From the NCBI RefSeq assembly GCF_000231385.2, contig NC_018515.1, forward strand, positions 3,678,501 through 3,742,500: a stretch of DNA of 64,000 nucleotides, written 5' to 3'. A program made the translations under genes and the position numbers. Position 1 is the first letter of the stretch. Each line of letters begins with the position of its first letter. Origin of the DNA: Desulfosporosinus meridiei DSM 13257 (GTDB lineage Bacteria; Bacillota; Desulfitobacteriia; Desulfitobacteriales; Desulfitobacteriaceae). Below are positions 8,143 through 17,270 of this stretch, piece by piece. The notes below the pieces were generated by a model. It had not been told where the DNA came from. It did no database searches and saw only the letters and a list, made by a program, of their open reading frames with translations.

Positions 8143-8171
8143 ATGATAGAATAATTTGATTAGTTTGTCAA
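8143..8171 (-). promoter_or_regulatory. Promoter of the B12-controlled ECF operon
   Basis: Minus strand TTGACA (8166-8171), 17-nt spacer, TATCAT (8143-8148), about 20 nt before the riboswitch. A strong sigma-A match. Confidence 0.75.
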
Positions 8172-8264
8172 TAAAAGTTACATAAATCACTCTGTATTTA
8201 ACCCATCTTGTTGCTGATGGATACAGCATAATTCTGTAATTTATGCACAATAGATTTCTATAGG

Positions 8265-9776
8265 TTAAATAATCGGCCATACTGAACTTGGTGATACATC
8301 ATTGTCTTGATTCTTTTTTGTTATTTGGGTTAAGGATTTGGCCAAGCGCTGGACGCTTTCCAGTAAAACCGCTTCATTATGCGCGGTAAAACAAAGGCGA
8401 AGTTCCTTATCCTGAGTGGGCATTGTATAGAATGCTTCTCCTGGCACAAAAGAAATTCGGTTCTTGGCTGCTTCATGGAGGAGTCGCTGGGAAGTGCCCG
8501 CTTGTTTTAACTTACACCAAAAATAACATCCACCTTCGGGTACAGTGAATTCAAGATCGTTGGCACACAAACGCTGGAGAGCTTTAGTCATTGCATTTCG
8601 GCGTTTTTTATATTCCCTGCGCACAGTTTCCAGATGCGGAGCCAACTTTCCTTCATTTAAAAACATCGTCACCAACCATTGGGCAATGTTGTTGGAATGG
8701 AGGTCTATATACTGTTTTTCCAAGGCAAGGCGGTTAATCAAAACAGGCGGGCCTGCCAGATAGCCGGTGCGTAAGCCGGGGAAGAGAATTTTGGAGAATG
8801 TCCCTAAATAAACAACTCCTCCGTAAGAATCTAAAGCTTTAAGAGACTGAGGGGGCTTTTGGTCATAATACAGATCACTATAGGGATCATCTTCCACGAT
8901 AACAAGCCGATGACGTTTGGCCAAGTTTATCAGATCTTGGCGCTCCTGCGCCGGCATAACCCTTCCGGTGGGATTTTGATAGGTCGGTATACTATAAAAC
9001 AATTTTGGCCGATAGCGAACTATAAAGTCCTCCAACAGCTCTAATGATAATTTCCCCGAACAGGGTAGACTTAAAACTCTGGCCCCTGCGGCCTGAAACA
9101 CTTGTATTGCCCCGATGAAGGTTGGCCCTTCCATGACAACGTAGTCACCCGGTTCTAACAACACTTTGCTAAGCAAGTATAATCCCTGTTGGGACCCGGA
9201 GAGAGTTAGGATGTTCTCTGTCGAAGTCGAGATGCCCTTTTCACTCAACATTGCCGCAATTGCTTTTCTCAAAGGGGTATATCCTTCTGTAGGGATATGT
9301 CCAAAATCAGCAAGATTAGCAGTTGCAATATTCCGGTTAAATAACTCGGTAAAGATGTCCAAAGGATAAAGAGCAGGATCAGCCATACCTGCCGCGAGAG
9401 ATATAGTTCCTGGGGCAGGAGTAGAGACTAAATCCCTCAGAATTGACGCTAAGGGATTTTGAGGATAGGCAGTAAACAGTTGGGGCCAGGGAACTTCAGA
9501 TGAAGACTCAACATTAAGGGTTTGGGCTACATAAGTTCCGCTGCCGACTTTTGTCCAGACCAATCCCATTTGCTCCAACTTACGATAAGCATTTATAGCG
9601 GTTGTACGACTGACTGAAAAGAGATCAGCCAATTCCCGCTCAGGAGGTAGCTTCGTTCCTGCAGGCAGGATTTCCTTGTGGATTTTATCAGCAATGAGTA
9701 AGGCAATTTGCAGATAAAGAGGTTGCTTATCCAAGGGATCCAACTCTGCACTATTCAGAAATTTGGATATGTCCAT
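8265..9776 (-). CDS. MocR-type GntR/aminotransferase regulator
   Basis: A 503-residue fusion. An N-terminal GntR winged helix (about residues 18-85; LPPERELADLFSVSRTTAIN is the recognition region) is joined to a fold-type I PLP aminotransferase domain (about 110-480). The PLP lysine is in GTFSKILFPGLRTGY (Lys of FSK) and the earlier VEDDPYSD holds the cofactor Asp. MocR proteins sense PLP or amino-acid adducts and usually regulate a neighbour. It is divergent from azlCD with a 115-bp shared regulatory region that contains an inverted repeat, so control of amino-acid export is likely. A leftover aminotransferase activity cannot be excluded. Confidence 0.9.
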   Translation of the reverse strand: MDISKFLNSAELDPLDKQPLYLQIALLIADKIHKEILPAGTKLPPERELADLFSVSRTTAINAYRKLEQMGLVWTKVGSGTYVAQTLNVESSSEVPWPQLFTAYPQNPLASILRDLVSTPAPGTISLAAGMADPALYPLDIFTELFNRNIATANLADFGHIPTEGYTPLRKAIAAMLSEKGISTSTENILTLSGSQQGLYLLSKVLLEPGDYVVMEGPTFIGAIQVFQAAGARVLSLPCSGKLSLELLEDFIVRYRPKLFYSIPTYQNPTGRVMPAQERQDLINLAKRHRLVIVEDDPYSDLYYDQKPPQSLKALDSYGGVVYLGTFSKILFPGLRTGYLAGPPVLINRLALEKQYIDLHSNNIAQWLVTMFLNEGKLAPHLETVRREYKKRRNAMTKALQRLCANDLEFTVPEGGCYFWCKLKQAGTSQRLLHEAAKNRISFVPGEAFYTMPTQDKELRLCFTAHNEAVLLESVQRLAKSLTQITKKNQDNDVSPSSVWPII

Positions 9777-9798
9777 TTATCACTCCCCCTTATTATGT

Positions 9799-9830
9799 AT
9801 CCAATTTTTATTATATCGTCACAATTGGAT
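9799..9830. promoter_or_regulatory. Candidate MocR operator between mocR and azlC
   Basis: ATCCAATT (9799-9806) and AATTGGAT (9823-9830) form an 8-bp inverted repeat with a 16-nt spacer, midway between the two divergent starts. It overlaps a likely -35 for the minus-strand gene (TTGTGA). Confidence 0.5.
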
Positions 9831-9891
9831 ATTTACAATGTTTTAGCTAATCGTTAAGATTTAGTAAATGTTTAAGGTAGGTGGAGTAATC

Positions 9892-10617
9892 GTGCAGCAA
9901 TTAAACCTCATCTCAAGAAAGAATCAATTTGCAGAAGAAGTGGGGGTGGCACTTCGAGAGTGTACGCCTGTTGTGCTCGGGGTAGTGCCCTTTGGAATTA
10001 CCTGCGGAATAATGGGCCTGACAGCACAAATGTCAGGATTAGAAACTATTCTAATGTCTGTCTTTGTTTTCGCCGGTGCGTCACAATTTATCGGCATTAC
10101 CATGTTGGGCGCAGGTATAACAGGCTGGGGAATTATTGTACTGACTACCTTACTGGTAAACTTACGCCATTTAATCATGGGATCATCCTTGGCACCCTAT
10201 ATGATTAGACTACCCCTCCCCCTTCAAGCATTTATGGCCTTTTTTTTGACTGATGAAGCCTATGCCCTGACCATTAGCCGAATTCCTAATACCGGGTACA
10301 GCGTGCTCTATCAAGTTACCGTGAGTACAACTCTTTATCTGGTTTGGGTTCTAGCTACTGTAACCGGGGTATTCTTAGGCAGTTACATATCCGATCCCTT
10401 AACTTGGGGGCTTGATTTCGCCATGCCGGCAACCTTTCTGGTATTACTGATCCCGATGTTGGCTAACCGTATCGGTCTTATTGTATTTGGCATAGCTGCT
10501 GTAGTCTCGGTATTGGGGGCCCTGTATCTACCCGGCAAGTGGTACATCATTGTGGCCTGCCTCACAGCCAGTTTAATCGGCGGTTTATTGGAAGGGGAAA
10601 GCAACCATGCGAAGTGA
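9892..10617 (+). CDS. azlC: AzlC family branched-chain amino acid exporter subunit
   Basis: A 241-residue membrane protein with AzlC hallmarks: CTPVVLGVVPFGITCGI near the N terminus, the FAGASQFIGI segment, and FFLTDEAYAL (about residues 118-127). It has roughly six to seven transmembrane helices. AzlC with AzlD exports branched-chain amino acids or analogues such as 4-azaleucine. I chose the GTG at 9892 because GGTGGAG lies 5-6 nt before it; an upstream ATG at 9868 has no ribosome site. Its end overlaps azlD by 11 nt. Confidence 0.9.
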   Translation: MQQLNLISRKNQFAEEVGVALRECTPVVLGVVPFGITCGIMGLTAQMSGLETILMSVFVFAGASQFIGITMLGAGITGWGIIVLTTLLVNLRHLIMGSSLAPYMIRLPLPLQAFMAFFLTDEAYALTISRIPNTGYSVLYQVTVSTTLYLVWVLATVTGVFLGSYISDPLTWGLDFAMPATFLVLLIPMLANRIGLIVFGIAAVVSVLGALYLPGKWYIIVACLTASLIGGLLEGESNHAK

Positions 10618-10924
10618 AGTTTTGTTCATTATTCTCGGGATGGCTTTAGTCACGTATTTTACAAGATTTGGAGCTCTGGCCTTATTTCGGTTTACGGGGA
10701 TACCAACCTGGTTAAATAGATGGTTAAAGTATGTCCCAGTTGCAATATTGACGGCCTTAATCATACCTTCGTTACTTTTACCTCAAGGATATTTAGATAT
10801 TAGTTTAAACAACCACTACTTAATTGCCGGCATAACTGCTGCTTTTGTAGCTTATAAGAGCCGCAATATCATTGCAACCTTGGGACTCGGAATGTCTGTA
10901 ATGCTTATCTTGAAATTATTGTAG
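10607..10924 (+). CDS. azlD: AzlD family transporter subunit
   Basis: A 105-residue partner of AzlC with about four membrane segments. The family's TYFTRFGAL near the N terminus and KYVPVAILTALIIP (about residues 44-57) are present. Its start lies inside azlC, so translation is coupled and the pair forms one transporter. Confidence 0.9.
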   Translation: MRSEVLFIILGMALVTYFTRFGALALFRFTGIPTWLNRWLKYVPVAILTALIIPSLLLPQGYLDISLNNHYLIAGITAAFVAYKSRNIIATLGLGMSVMLILKLL

Positions 10925-11135
10925 ATACCTGAAATCAGTTCAATAAAAAAACAACCCTGATATTGCTTCTGCAAATTCTAAAGGGCATTATGAAAATCCA
11001 TTTCTGGCATGGCCAATTATCATACCAGAACTTGCCTACATTCTCATGAACAGGCTCTATTTGTGTTTATACTTTTTTGAGTTGTCGCTTTAGATATTAG
11101 TTCAGGGAGTTGGGTAAGGGCATTCTCTGACCCAA

Positions 11136-11162
11136 AAGAACACGATGATAAAATTCGTGTCA
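11136..11162 (-). terminator. Terminator of the Fe-S protein gene
   Basis: GACACGAA and TCGTGTTC pair on the minus strand and are followed by TTTT, just past the stop at 11167. Confidence 0.5.
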
Positions 11163-11166
11163 CCTG

Positions 11167-12444
11167 CTACTTATAATTCTTAACTAGAGCCAGCAAATAC
11201 TTCGACTTCATTTGCTCACTAGCCATAATTTGCTTGGTAAGAGGCATTTTTAAGACAGCTCCCAGGATTGCGGCCATAGCTCTGTGACTGTAATGAGCCT
11301 GGTTATCGAAAATCAGGTTTTGAAGTTTCCCTTGTTCAATACTCATCAACACAATTCGGTGAACGGAATTTATAGGTGTAATAACTCGTTGATTCCGATG
11401 CTTAAGGGTAATTGACCCACGATTACAGGCTCTGACACAAACGCCGCAGCCCAGGCATACTTCTTCGTCTATAACTGCCCTCTTTATTACTTTATAGTTC
11501 CCCGTCTCCTGAGTAACCAGCTTTAAGGCTCCAACTGGGCAAGCCAAGACACACTTACCACAGCCATTGCATTTTTCGTTCCTAATTTCAGGCAAGAAAT
11601 TAGTAGTATTGATTGAATTTAAAGTTCCAAATCTCTTAATAGCCAGCAGGGCTTCGCAGCAACATCCACAACAATTACAAATAAAGGGTAACCCCTCTTG
11701 TTCATTTTCTCCAATTTGAACTAGATTGTGATCGTAAGCCTTTTCAAGCAAGCTCATACATTCGGAAACACTGACCTCCCGGGCATGACCATACTTAATA
11801 AGGCTTGAAGCTGTAGTTCCAAAGGTCATGCATATATCCATAGGAGCATTACAAGCTTTGCCGAGATGGCTCATTTTATGCCTGCAATAACACATGCCGA
11901 TCCCTATACTGGAGGCTTGTTTTATAACATTGCTCGTTCGTTCGTAATCTAGGATATGTAAATTGTTTACTGTGCTTAACGCTTGTTCGTTTACAAAGAT
12001 TCTTCCCAGCTTTGTTTCAGTGACAAACAAGTCTCGGACGAAATCCTCTTCAACATTTAAGTATTGATAAAACAGTTCGGAAAGGAGCTTCTGATCCAGA
12101 TCTGATCTGATGCGCATCAAGGTAAACTCAAAGAAACCGGCCATTGGAGGTGGCAAAACGAAAGTCCTGTCCCCATCTGTGCCTTCAATATCTATTAATA
12201 AAGCGCGGGAAGCCAGTTCGGTAAGTATCTTTTCAGTGTCTTCTCTACTCATTCTTAAAGCTGCGCTGGCAGTTTGAATTGAGAAAGGTTTTATGGGTAA
12301 AGCTGACATAACCCTGGCTTCTTTTTCATTCATTATGACACTAAGGATCTTAAATAAATAATCGGAAGGCGGAGCTCCTTGAGGAAATTGATTTAGACGT
12401 TCGCTCAATTGCTGGTATCCGGATTTTATAGTTCTATGTGCCAT
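11167..12444 (-). CDS. Fe-S protein with helical N-terminal domain and two 4Fe-4S clusters
   Basis: A 425-residue protein. The N-terminal ~110 residues look like a winged-helix-type domain (IQTASAALRMSREDTEKILTEL). The middle has unusual cysteine groups CYCRHKMSHLGKAC (about 185-198) and CNCCGCCC (about 253-260). Two ferredoxin motifs follow: CNGCGKCVLACP and CLGCGVCVRACN (about 285-345). This arrangement is seen in uncharacterised Clostridia proteins that probably pass electrons or sense redox state. It is divergent from the lactate dehydrogenase operon across 285 bp, which suggests a link to lactate electron flow. The exact partner is unknown. Confidence 0.75.
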   Translation of the reverse strand: MAHRTIKSGYQQLSERLNQFPQGAPPSDYLFKILSVIMNEKEARVMSALPIKPFSIQTASAALRMSREDTEKILTELASRALLIDIEGTDGDRTFVLPPPMAGFFEFTLMRIRSDLDQKLLSELFYQYLNVEEDFVRDLFVTETKLGRIFVNEQALSTVNNLHILDYERTSNVIKQASSIGIGMCYCRHKMSHLGKACNAPMDICMTFGTTASSLIKYGHAREVSVSECMSLLEKAYDHNLVQIGENEQEGLPFICNCCGCCCEALLAIKRFGTLNSINTTNFLPEIRNEKCNGCGKCVLACPVGALKLVTQETGNYKVIKRAVIDEEVCLGCGVCVRACNRGSITLKHRNQRVITPINSVHRIVLMSIEQGKLQNLIFDNQAHYSHRAMAAILGAVLKMPLTKQIMASEQMKSKYLLALVKNYK

Positions 12445-12627
12445 AGCTCTCCTTTATTTTAAAGGTTTTAAGATAATTATTTGTTGATACCTAAATTATT
12501 CCATGTTTTTATAACTATTTTTGACTAAGATTTGTCTGGTTAGTCCTATATTCACAGTCTATTTCTCAATTCTATTTACCATGTTCTAAACTAATGCTGA
12601 CGATTGTCCGCTTGTGAATATTAATTT

Positions 12628-12682
12628 TTGAAAGGCTCAGAATCTTATGCTATCATGAAAAAGCGGTCAAGCGGTCTGACCA
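12628..12682 (+). promoter_or_regulatory. Promoter and GntR-type operator of the lactate operon
   Basis: TTGAAA (12628-12633), a 17-nt spacer and TATCAT (12651-12656) form a good promoter. Downstream, GGTCTGACC (12673-12681) is a 9-bp palindrome close to the TGGTnnnACCA sites bound by FadR/LldR-type GntR repressors, in a position that would block transcription. Confidence 0.65.
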
Positions 12683-12729
12683 TCAGTCATTCTTTGAAAT
12701 ATGATATTGCATTTACAGGAGGTTGAGTC

Positions 12730-13518
12730 ATGCAAATCCTAGTATGTATTAAACAAGTTCCGGGAACCTCAAAGATAGACGTGGATCCGGTTACAGGTGT
12801 CTTAAAAAGAGACGGTGTAGATTCCAAGATGAATCCCTACGATTTATATGCAATAGAAACTGCCCTGAGGCTCAAAGAGCAACAGGGCGGAACGATTAAG
12901 GTTATTACTATGGGACCACCCCAAGCTAAGGAAGTCATTAAAGAAGCCTTCATGATGGGTGTCGACGCAGGTGTATTGGTTTCGGATCGTAAGTTTGCCG
13001 GGGCAGATGTACTGGCAACCTCTTACGCTATTTCTCAAGGGGTTCGCCAACTGGGCAACCTGGACCTAATACTTTGCGGCAAGCAAACAACCGATGGAGA
13101 CACTGCCCAAGTGGGGCCTGAAATGGCTGAATACCTTGGCATACCTCATATCGCCAATGTCTTAAGGATCATCGAAGTCAAAGAGACTTCCATCCTCGTG
13201 GAAATGGATATGGCCAACACTGTAGAAATGGCCGAAATCCAATTCCCTTGTCTCTTAACTGTGGAAAAAGACATTTTTCAGCCCCGACTTCCTTCCTACA
13301 AGAAAAAGCTTAGTACAAAAGATCGTGAAATCAAGACGATCACCTTCAATGATCTTGAAGATAAAAATGAAAAAAGATATGGACTTAGTGGTTCGCCAAC
13401 TCAAGTTGAACGAATCTTTCCCCCTTCGGTTAATACGGATCGAGAAACTTGGACAGGTACCGCATCAGAGCTTAGTTCTCAAATAGCCGATAAACTCAAA
13501 CAATTAAAATTCATTTAA
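12730..13518 (+). CDS. lctB: Electron transfer flavoprotein beta subunit (lactate dehydrogenase complex)
   Basis: A 262-residue EtfB. The family signature is clear: CIKQVPGTSKI at the N terminus, LCGKQTTDGDTAQVGPEMAE (about residues 117-136), and the C-terminal segment. It binds FAD/AMP with EtfA. Gene order etfB-etfA-FAD dehydrogenase matches lctBCD of Acetobacterium woodii, whose product couples endergonic lactate oxidation by NAD to ferredoxin oxidation (electron confurcation). It starts at an ATG after AGGAGG, 12 nt before etfA. Confidence 0.9.
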   Translation: MQILVCIKQVPGTSKIDVDPVTGVLKRDGVDSKMNPYDLYAIETALRLKEQQGGTIKVITMGPPQAKEVIKEAFMMGVDAGVLVSDRKFAGADVLATSYAISQGVRQLGNLDLILCGKQTTDGDTAQVGPEMAEYLGIPHIANVLRIIEVKETSILVEMDMANTVEMAEIQFPCLLTVEKDIFQPRLPSYKKKLSTKDREIKTITFNDLEDKNEKRYGLSGSPTQVERIFPPSVNTDRETWTGTASELSSQIADKLKQLKFI

Positions 13519-13530
13519 GGGGGAGAATTC

Positions 13531-14739
13531 ATGAGTAAGTTAATTTGTCATCAAGAAAAATTAAACGAATCCATTATTCAAGCCTTAGTGGAGGTTTGTC
13601 CATTTAATGCTCTCGAAGCAAAGAATGGAACCTTGGAAATCACAGCAGCCTGTAAAATGTGCAAAATCTGTGTTAAAAAGGGTCCTAAAGGGGTCATGGA
13701 ATTTATCGAAGAAGTGTCCACCACTGTTGATAAAAGTTTATGGAAGGGTATTGGCGTCTACGTTGACCATGTTGAAGGGGACATACATCCCGTAACCTTT
13801 GAGCTAATCGGTAAAGCCAAGGAACTAGCGGCAGTGGTCAATTTCCCGGTTTATTGTGTATTTATTGGCAATAACATTAAAGATAAAGCTCAAGAGTTGC
13901 TTCATTATGGCGTTGACGAGGTCTTTGTCTATGATTATGAAGAATTAAACCATTTTCGTATCGAGCCCTATACCGCTGCCTTCGAAGACTTTATTCAGAA
14001 AATGAAACCCTCCTCCTTACTCGTCGGAGCTACAACCATTGGACGCTCTTTAGCGCCCAGGGTAGCGGCAAGATTCCAAACTGGCTTAACTGCTGATTGC
14101 ACAACCCTCGAAATGAAGGAAAATACCGACCTGGTTCAAATCAGACCGGCTTTTGGCGGCAACATTATGGCTCAAATTATTTGTCCTAATACCAGGCCTC
14201 AAATGGCGACGGTAAGATATAAAGTTATGGATGCTCCTGAAAAACAGTGTGAGCCAAGGGGTAAGATAACACTCTGTGAATTAGATCCAGCCAAACTTGT
14301 ATCTGCTATTAAAGTTTTAAAAGTAACCCGCAAAGAGATCGAAGAAAATATCTCTGATGCAGAAGTCATCATTGCTGTCGGCAGAGCTTTAAAGTCCGCG
14401 AAAGACATGGCTATGATCCAGGAATTAGCGCAATTGTTAGGCGCTCAAATAGCAGGTACTCGACCCTTAGTGGAGGCCGGTTGGATTAATGCCAAGCAGC
14501 AAATAGGTTTATCTGGGAGAACCGTTAAGCCTAAACTGATCATAACCCTGGGAATTTCGGGCGCTGTTCAATTTGCTGCGGGAATGAACAGCTCAGAGCA
14601 AATTTTTGCCATTAATAAAGACCCTCATGCTTCAATCTTTAATATCGCTCATTATGGGATCATCGGAGACATTTATGAAGTCGTTCCTCAACTAATCGAA
14701 GATATCAAAAGCTCTAAGCCTCTGGCTTGCGCCCGTTAA
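13531..14739 (+). CDS. lctC: Electron transfer flavoprotein alpha subunit with N-terminal 4Fe-4S domain
   Basis: A 402-residue EtfA, longer than plain EtfA (~320) because of a ~65-residue ferredoxin-like N-terminal extension. Cysteines in VCPFNAL and CKMCKIC can hold one [4Fe-4S] cluster. The C-terminal FAD domain has GRTVKPKLIITLGISGAVQF and the final AVQFAAGMNSSEQIFAIN region. The Fe-S extension is typical of bifurcating Etf such as A. woodii LctC, where ferredoxin meets the flavins. A GGGGGAG site precedes the ATG. It is co-transcribed with lctB and lctD. Confidence 0.9.
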   Translation: MSKLICHQEKLNESIIQALVEVCPFNALEAKNGTLEITAACKMCKICVKKGPKGVMEFIEEVSTTVDKSLWKGIGVYVDHVEGDIHPVTFELIGKAKELAAVVNFPVYCVFIGNNIKDKAQELLHYGVDEVFVYDYEELNHFRIEPYTAAFEDFIQKMKPSSLLVGATTIGRSLAPRVAARFQTGLTADCTTLEMKENTDLVQIRPAFGGNIMAQIICPNTRPQMATVRYKVMDAPEKQCEPRGKITLCELDPAKLVSAIKVLKVTRKEIEENISDAEVIIAVGRALKSAKDMAMIQELAQLLGAQIAGTRPLVEAGWINAKQQIGLSGRTVKPKLIITLGISGAVQFAAGMNSSEQIFAINKDPHASIFNIAHYGIIGDIYEVVPQLIEDIKSSKPLACAR

Positions 14740-14788
14740 TTTATAGAGTGGAGTCGTGAATCAGATAGAAAATCGTGGAGGGGATTAG

Positions 14789-16189
14789 ATGAATAACTAT
14801 AAAACGCTGGATGCTAAAGATAGAGAGTTTTTAGTTTCGCTTTTAGGTGAAGAGCGAGTTTATACCGGAGAGGCTATTAGCGATGATTTTAGTCATGATG
14901 AATTAGGCGGAATAAGTAGATTACCCGACGTTTTAGTGGATGTTCTGTCCACGGATGAAGTTTCAAAAATTATGAGCTATGCCAATGAAAATAACATTCC
15001 AGTAGTAGCCAGAGGATCAGGAACCGGACTTGTCGGAGCATCAGTTCCAATCTTTGGCGGGATCATGCTGAATATGTGCGGCATGAATAAGATCCTGGAA
15101 CTCGATGAAGAAAATCTAACCCTCACCCTAGAACCGGGAGTACTATTAATGGAAATCAGTAAATATGTAGAGGAACATGATTTGTTCTATCCCCCAGACC
15201 CTGGCGAAAAATCTGCCACCATCGCAGGTAATATTAATACCAATGCCGGTGGCATGAGAGCTGTAAAGTATGGCGTAACCAGAGATTATATCCGCGGGCT
15301 GGAAGTAGTGCTTCCCACTGGCAAGGTTATTAATGTGGGAGGAAAGGTCGTTAAGAACTCTTCCGGTTACAGTGTGAAAGACTTAATCTGTGGTTCCGAA
15401 GGAACTCTGGGTATTGTTACTAAAGTGATTTTAAAACTTATTCCTCTGCCGAAGAAAGCTATTTCCCTCTTAATCCCCTTTCCCGATCTGGACAGCGCCA
15501 TTAGTACGGTTCCTAAAATTATCAAATCAAAATCCATTCCTACAGCCATTGAATTTATGCAGAGAGAAGTCATTCTTGCTGCTGAAGAATTTCTCGGCAA
15601 AAAATTCCCCGACAACTCCTCCGACGCCTATCTCTTGTTGACTTTCGATGGCAATAGCACTGAAGAACTGGAAAAAGATTATGAGAAGGTGGCGAATATC
15701 TGCCTTGCCGAAGGGGCTTTGGATGCCTTCATCATCGACACCGATGAACGAAAAGAAGCTGTTTGGTCTGCTCGTGGCGCTTTCTTAGAGGCAGTAAAAG
15801 CCTCTACCACGGACATGGACGAATGTGACGTTGTTGTGCCCCGTAACCGGGTCGCTGAATTCATCAAGTACACCGATCTTCTTCAGGAACAGTTTAATGT
15901 TAGAATCCGAAGTTTCGGCCATGCCGGTGATGGCAATCTGCACGTCTATGTGTTAAAGGATAAGTTGTCAGACGAGGCCTGGAAAATTAAACTGGCTGAA
16001 GTTTTTGAAGCAATGTATCGAAAGTCTCGTGAGCTCCATGGACTGGTATCTGGAGAACATGGTATCGGCTATGCCAAAAAGGGCTATATGTTTGATCAAT
16101 ATGAACCAGACTATGTCGAGCTTATGAGAAACATTAAGTTGGCCTTTGACCCTAAAAACATTCTCAATCCAGGTAAAGTCTGCGAGTAA
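14789..16189 (+). CDS. lctD: FAD-linked lactate dehydrogenase (GlcD family)
   Basis: A 466-residue flavoprotein. PCMH-type FAD domain: [16 protein letters not shown] (about residues 72-87) and [20 protein letters not shown] (about 136-155). C-terminal substrate cap: [14 protein letters not shown] (about 378-391), plus GEHGIGYAK. It belongs to the GlcD / D-lactate dehydrogenase family. Next to EtfBA it is the lactate-oxidising subunit of the electron-confurcating complex; glycolate or another 2-hydroxy acid is a less likely substrate. A terminator follows at 16222. Confidence 0.9.
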   Translation: MNNYKTLDAKDREFLVSLLGEERVYTGEAISDDFSHDELGGISRLPDVLVDVLSTDEVSKIMSYANENNIPVVARGSGTGLVGASVPIFGGIMLNMCGMNKILELDEENLTLTLEPGVLLMEISKYVEEHDLFYPPDPGEKSATIAGNINTNAGGMRAVKYGVTRDYIRGLEVVLPTGKVINVGGKVVKNSSGYSVKDLICGSEGTLGIVTKVILKLIPLPKKAISLLIPFPDLDSAISTVPKIIKSKSIPTAIEFMQREVILAAEEFLGKKFPDNSSDAYLLLTFDGNSTEELEKDYEKVANICLAEGALDAFIIDTDERKEAVWSARGAFLEAVKASTTDMDECDVVVPRNRVAEFIKYTDLLQEQFNVRIRSFGHAGDGNLHVYVLKDKLSDEAWKIKLAEVFEAMYRKSRELHGLVSGEHGIGYAKKGYMFDQYEPDYVELMRNIKLAFDPKNILNPGKVCE

Positions 16190-16221
16190 AAGCAGCGTTC
16201 AGCAAAATGAGAACCGCCCAC

Positions 16222-16268
16222 AAAAAACCTAAAGTTTGCAGGAGAATTCTCCGCAAACTTTAGGTTTT
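16222..16268. terminator. Bidirectional terminator between lctD and trmB
   Basis: CCTAAAGTTTGC and GCAAACTTTAGG form a 12-bp perfect stem with T-runs on both strands. It serves the converging lct operon and trmB. Confidence 0.9.
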
Positions 16269-16336
16269 TATCTACTTTTTAATCCAATATCAATCAATGT
16301 CTTTAAAGACTATAACGAATTACCTGCTAATCTAAG

Positions 16337-16975
16337 TTAACTTTTTATCTTAAACCGGCCAAACTTAATTTTTATCCCTTGATTGCAAAATTTCTCTTCA
16401 TATTCTGTCATAATATTTCCTTGAAAATCACTCTGATGTAAGTCATCTGCGATATACAGTCCAATGAAGCCTTCCCCTTTAAAATACTCTAAGCTATCTA
16501 TAAAAAGTCTTTCGTCATCCGTCTTAAACCAAATTTCTGATCCTTGCTTTAAAATGTTTTGATACTGTCTAAGCAGATTAGGGTGAGTTAACCTTCTTTT
16601 GTGATGTCTTCTGTTAGGCCAGGGATTGCAAAAGTTAATGTATAGTTTCTCAATTTCTCCCTGAGCAAAAATCCCCTCGATATTCTCAACATTTATTGGA
16701 ATCAGCTTAAGATTCTTGAGTTGATTTTCATTAGCTCTTCTCAAGACATGAACCAACAGTTCGTAGTAGACATCAATAGCAATATAGTTAGTAGTTGTAT
16801 TCGCACTTGCCAGTTCGTTAATAAACCGACCGCGACCACATCCCAATTCCAAATGGATTGGGTAATCATTACCAAATAAGCCTTTCCACTTTCCTTTATA
16901 CTCCCAAGGGCTAAAAATGACATTCTGGTCGTTTTCCAATTCAGGCTTAGCCCAGGCTCTTTTTCTAAGTCGCAT
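16337..16975 (-). CDS. trmB: tRNA (guanine-N7)-methyltransferase
   Basis: A 212-residue SAM-dependent methylase that makes m7G46 in tRNA. Visible motifs: the SAM-binding LELGCGRGRF (about residues 42-51), the NPWPNRRHHKRRL stretch (about 116-128) that corresponds to the catalytic PWPKKRH region, and the C-terminal TEYEEKF element. Full length for the family. It is a single gene ending against the lct terminator. Confidence 0.93.
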   Translation of the reverse strand: MRLRKRAWAKPELENDQNVIFSPWEYKGKWKGLFGNDYPIHLELGCGRGRFINELASANTTTNYIAIDVYYELLVHVLRRANENQLKNLKLIPINVENIEGIFAQGEIEKLYINFCNPWPNRRHHKRRLTHPNLLRQYQNILKQGSEIWFKTDDERLFIDSLEYFKGEGFIGLYIADDLHQSDFQGNIMTEYEEKFCNQGIKIKFGRFKIKS

Positions 16976-17270
16976 CTAAACTTTTCTCCTCTAAATACGA
17001 ATAATTTCTAATGATTATTGATGTTACACTTCCGCAACCAAGGGGTCAGTTATTTTACCCACGGCAATGATGGGAAGATAAACAAATTGTAATTATTATA
17101 GTTGTGTCCCCCCTAAATATTTAACAGTTTTCGTATTCTTTATTATAAAAGGAACAAGCAAATAACTACTTGACGCCAAAATTATGACCTAAGAACCTCA
17201 CTTTCTTATGATTAGTTTTGCTACTCAACTTTGCTTCATCATCTCTTCTTTAAGGAAGGTGTACTCACAA

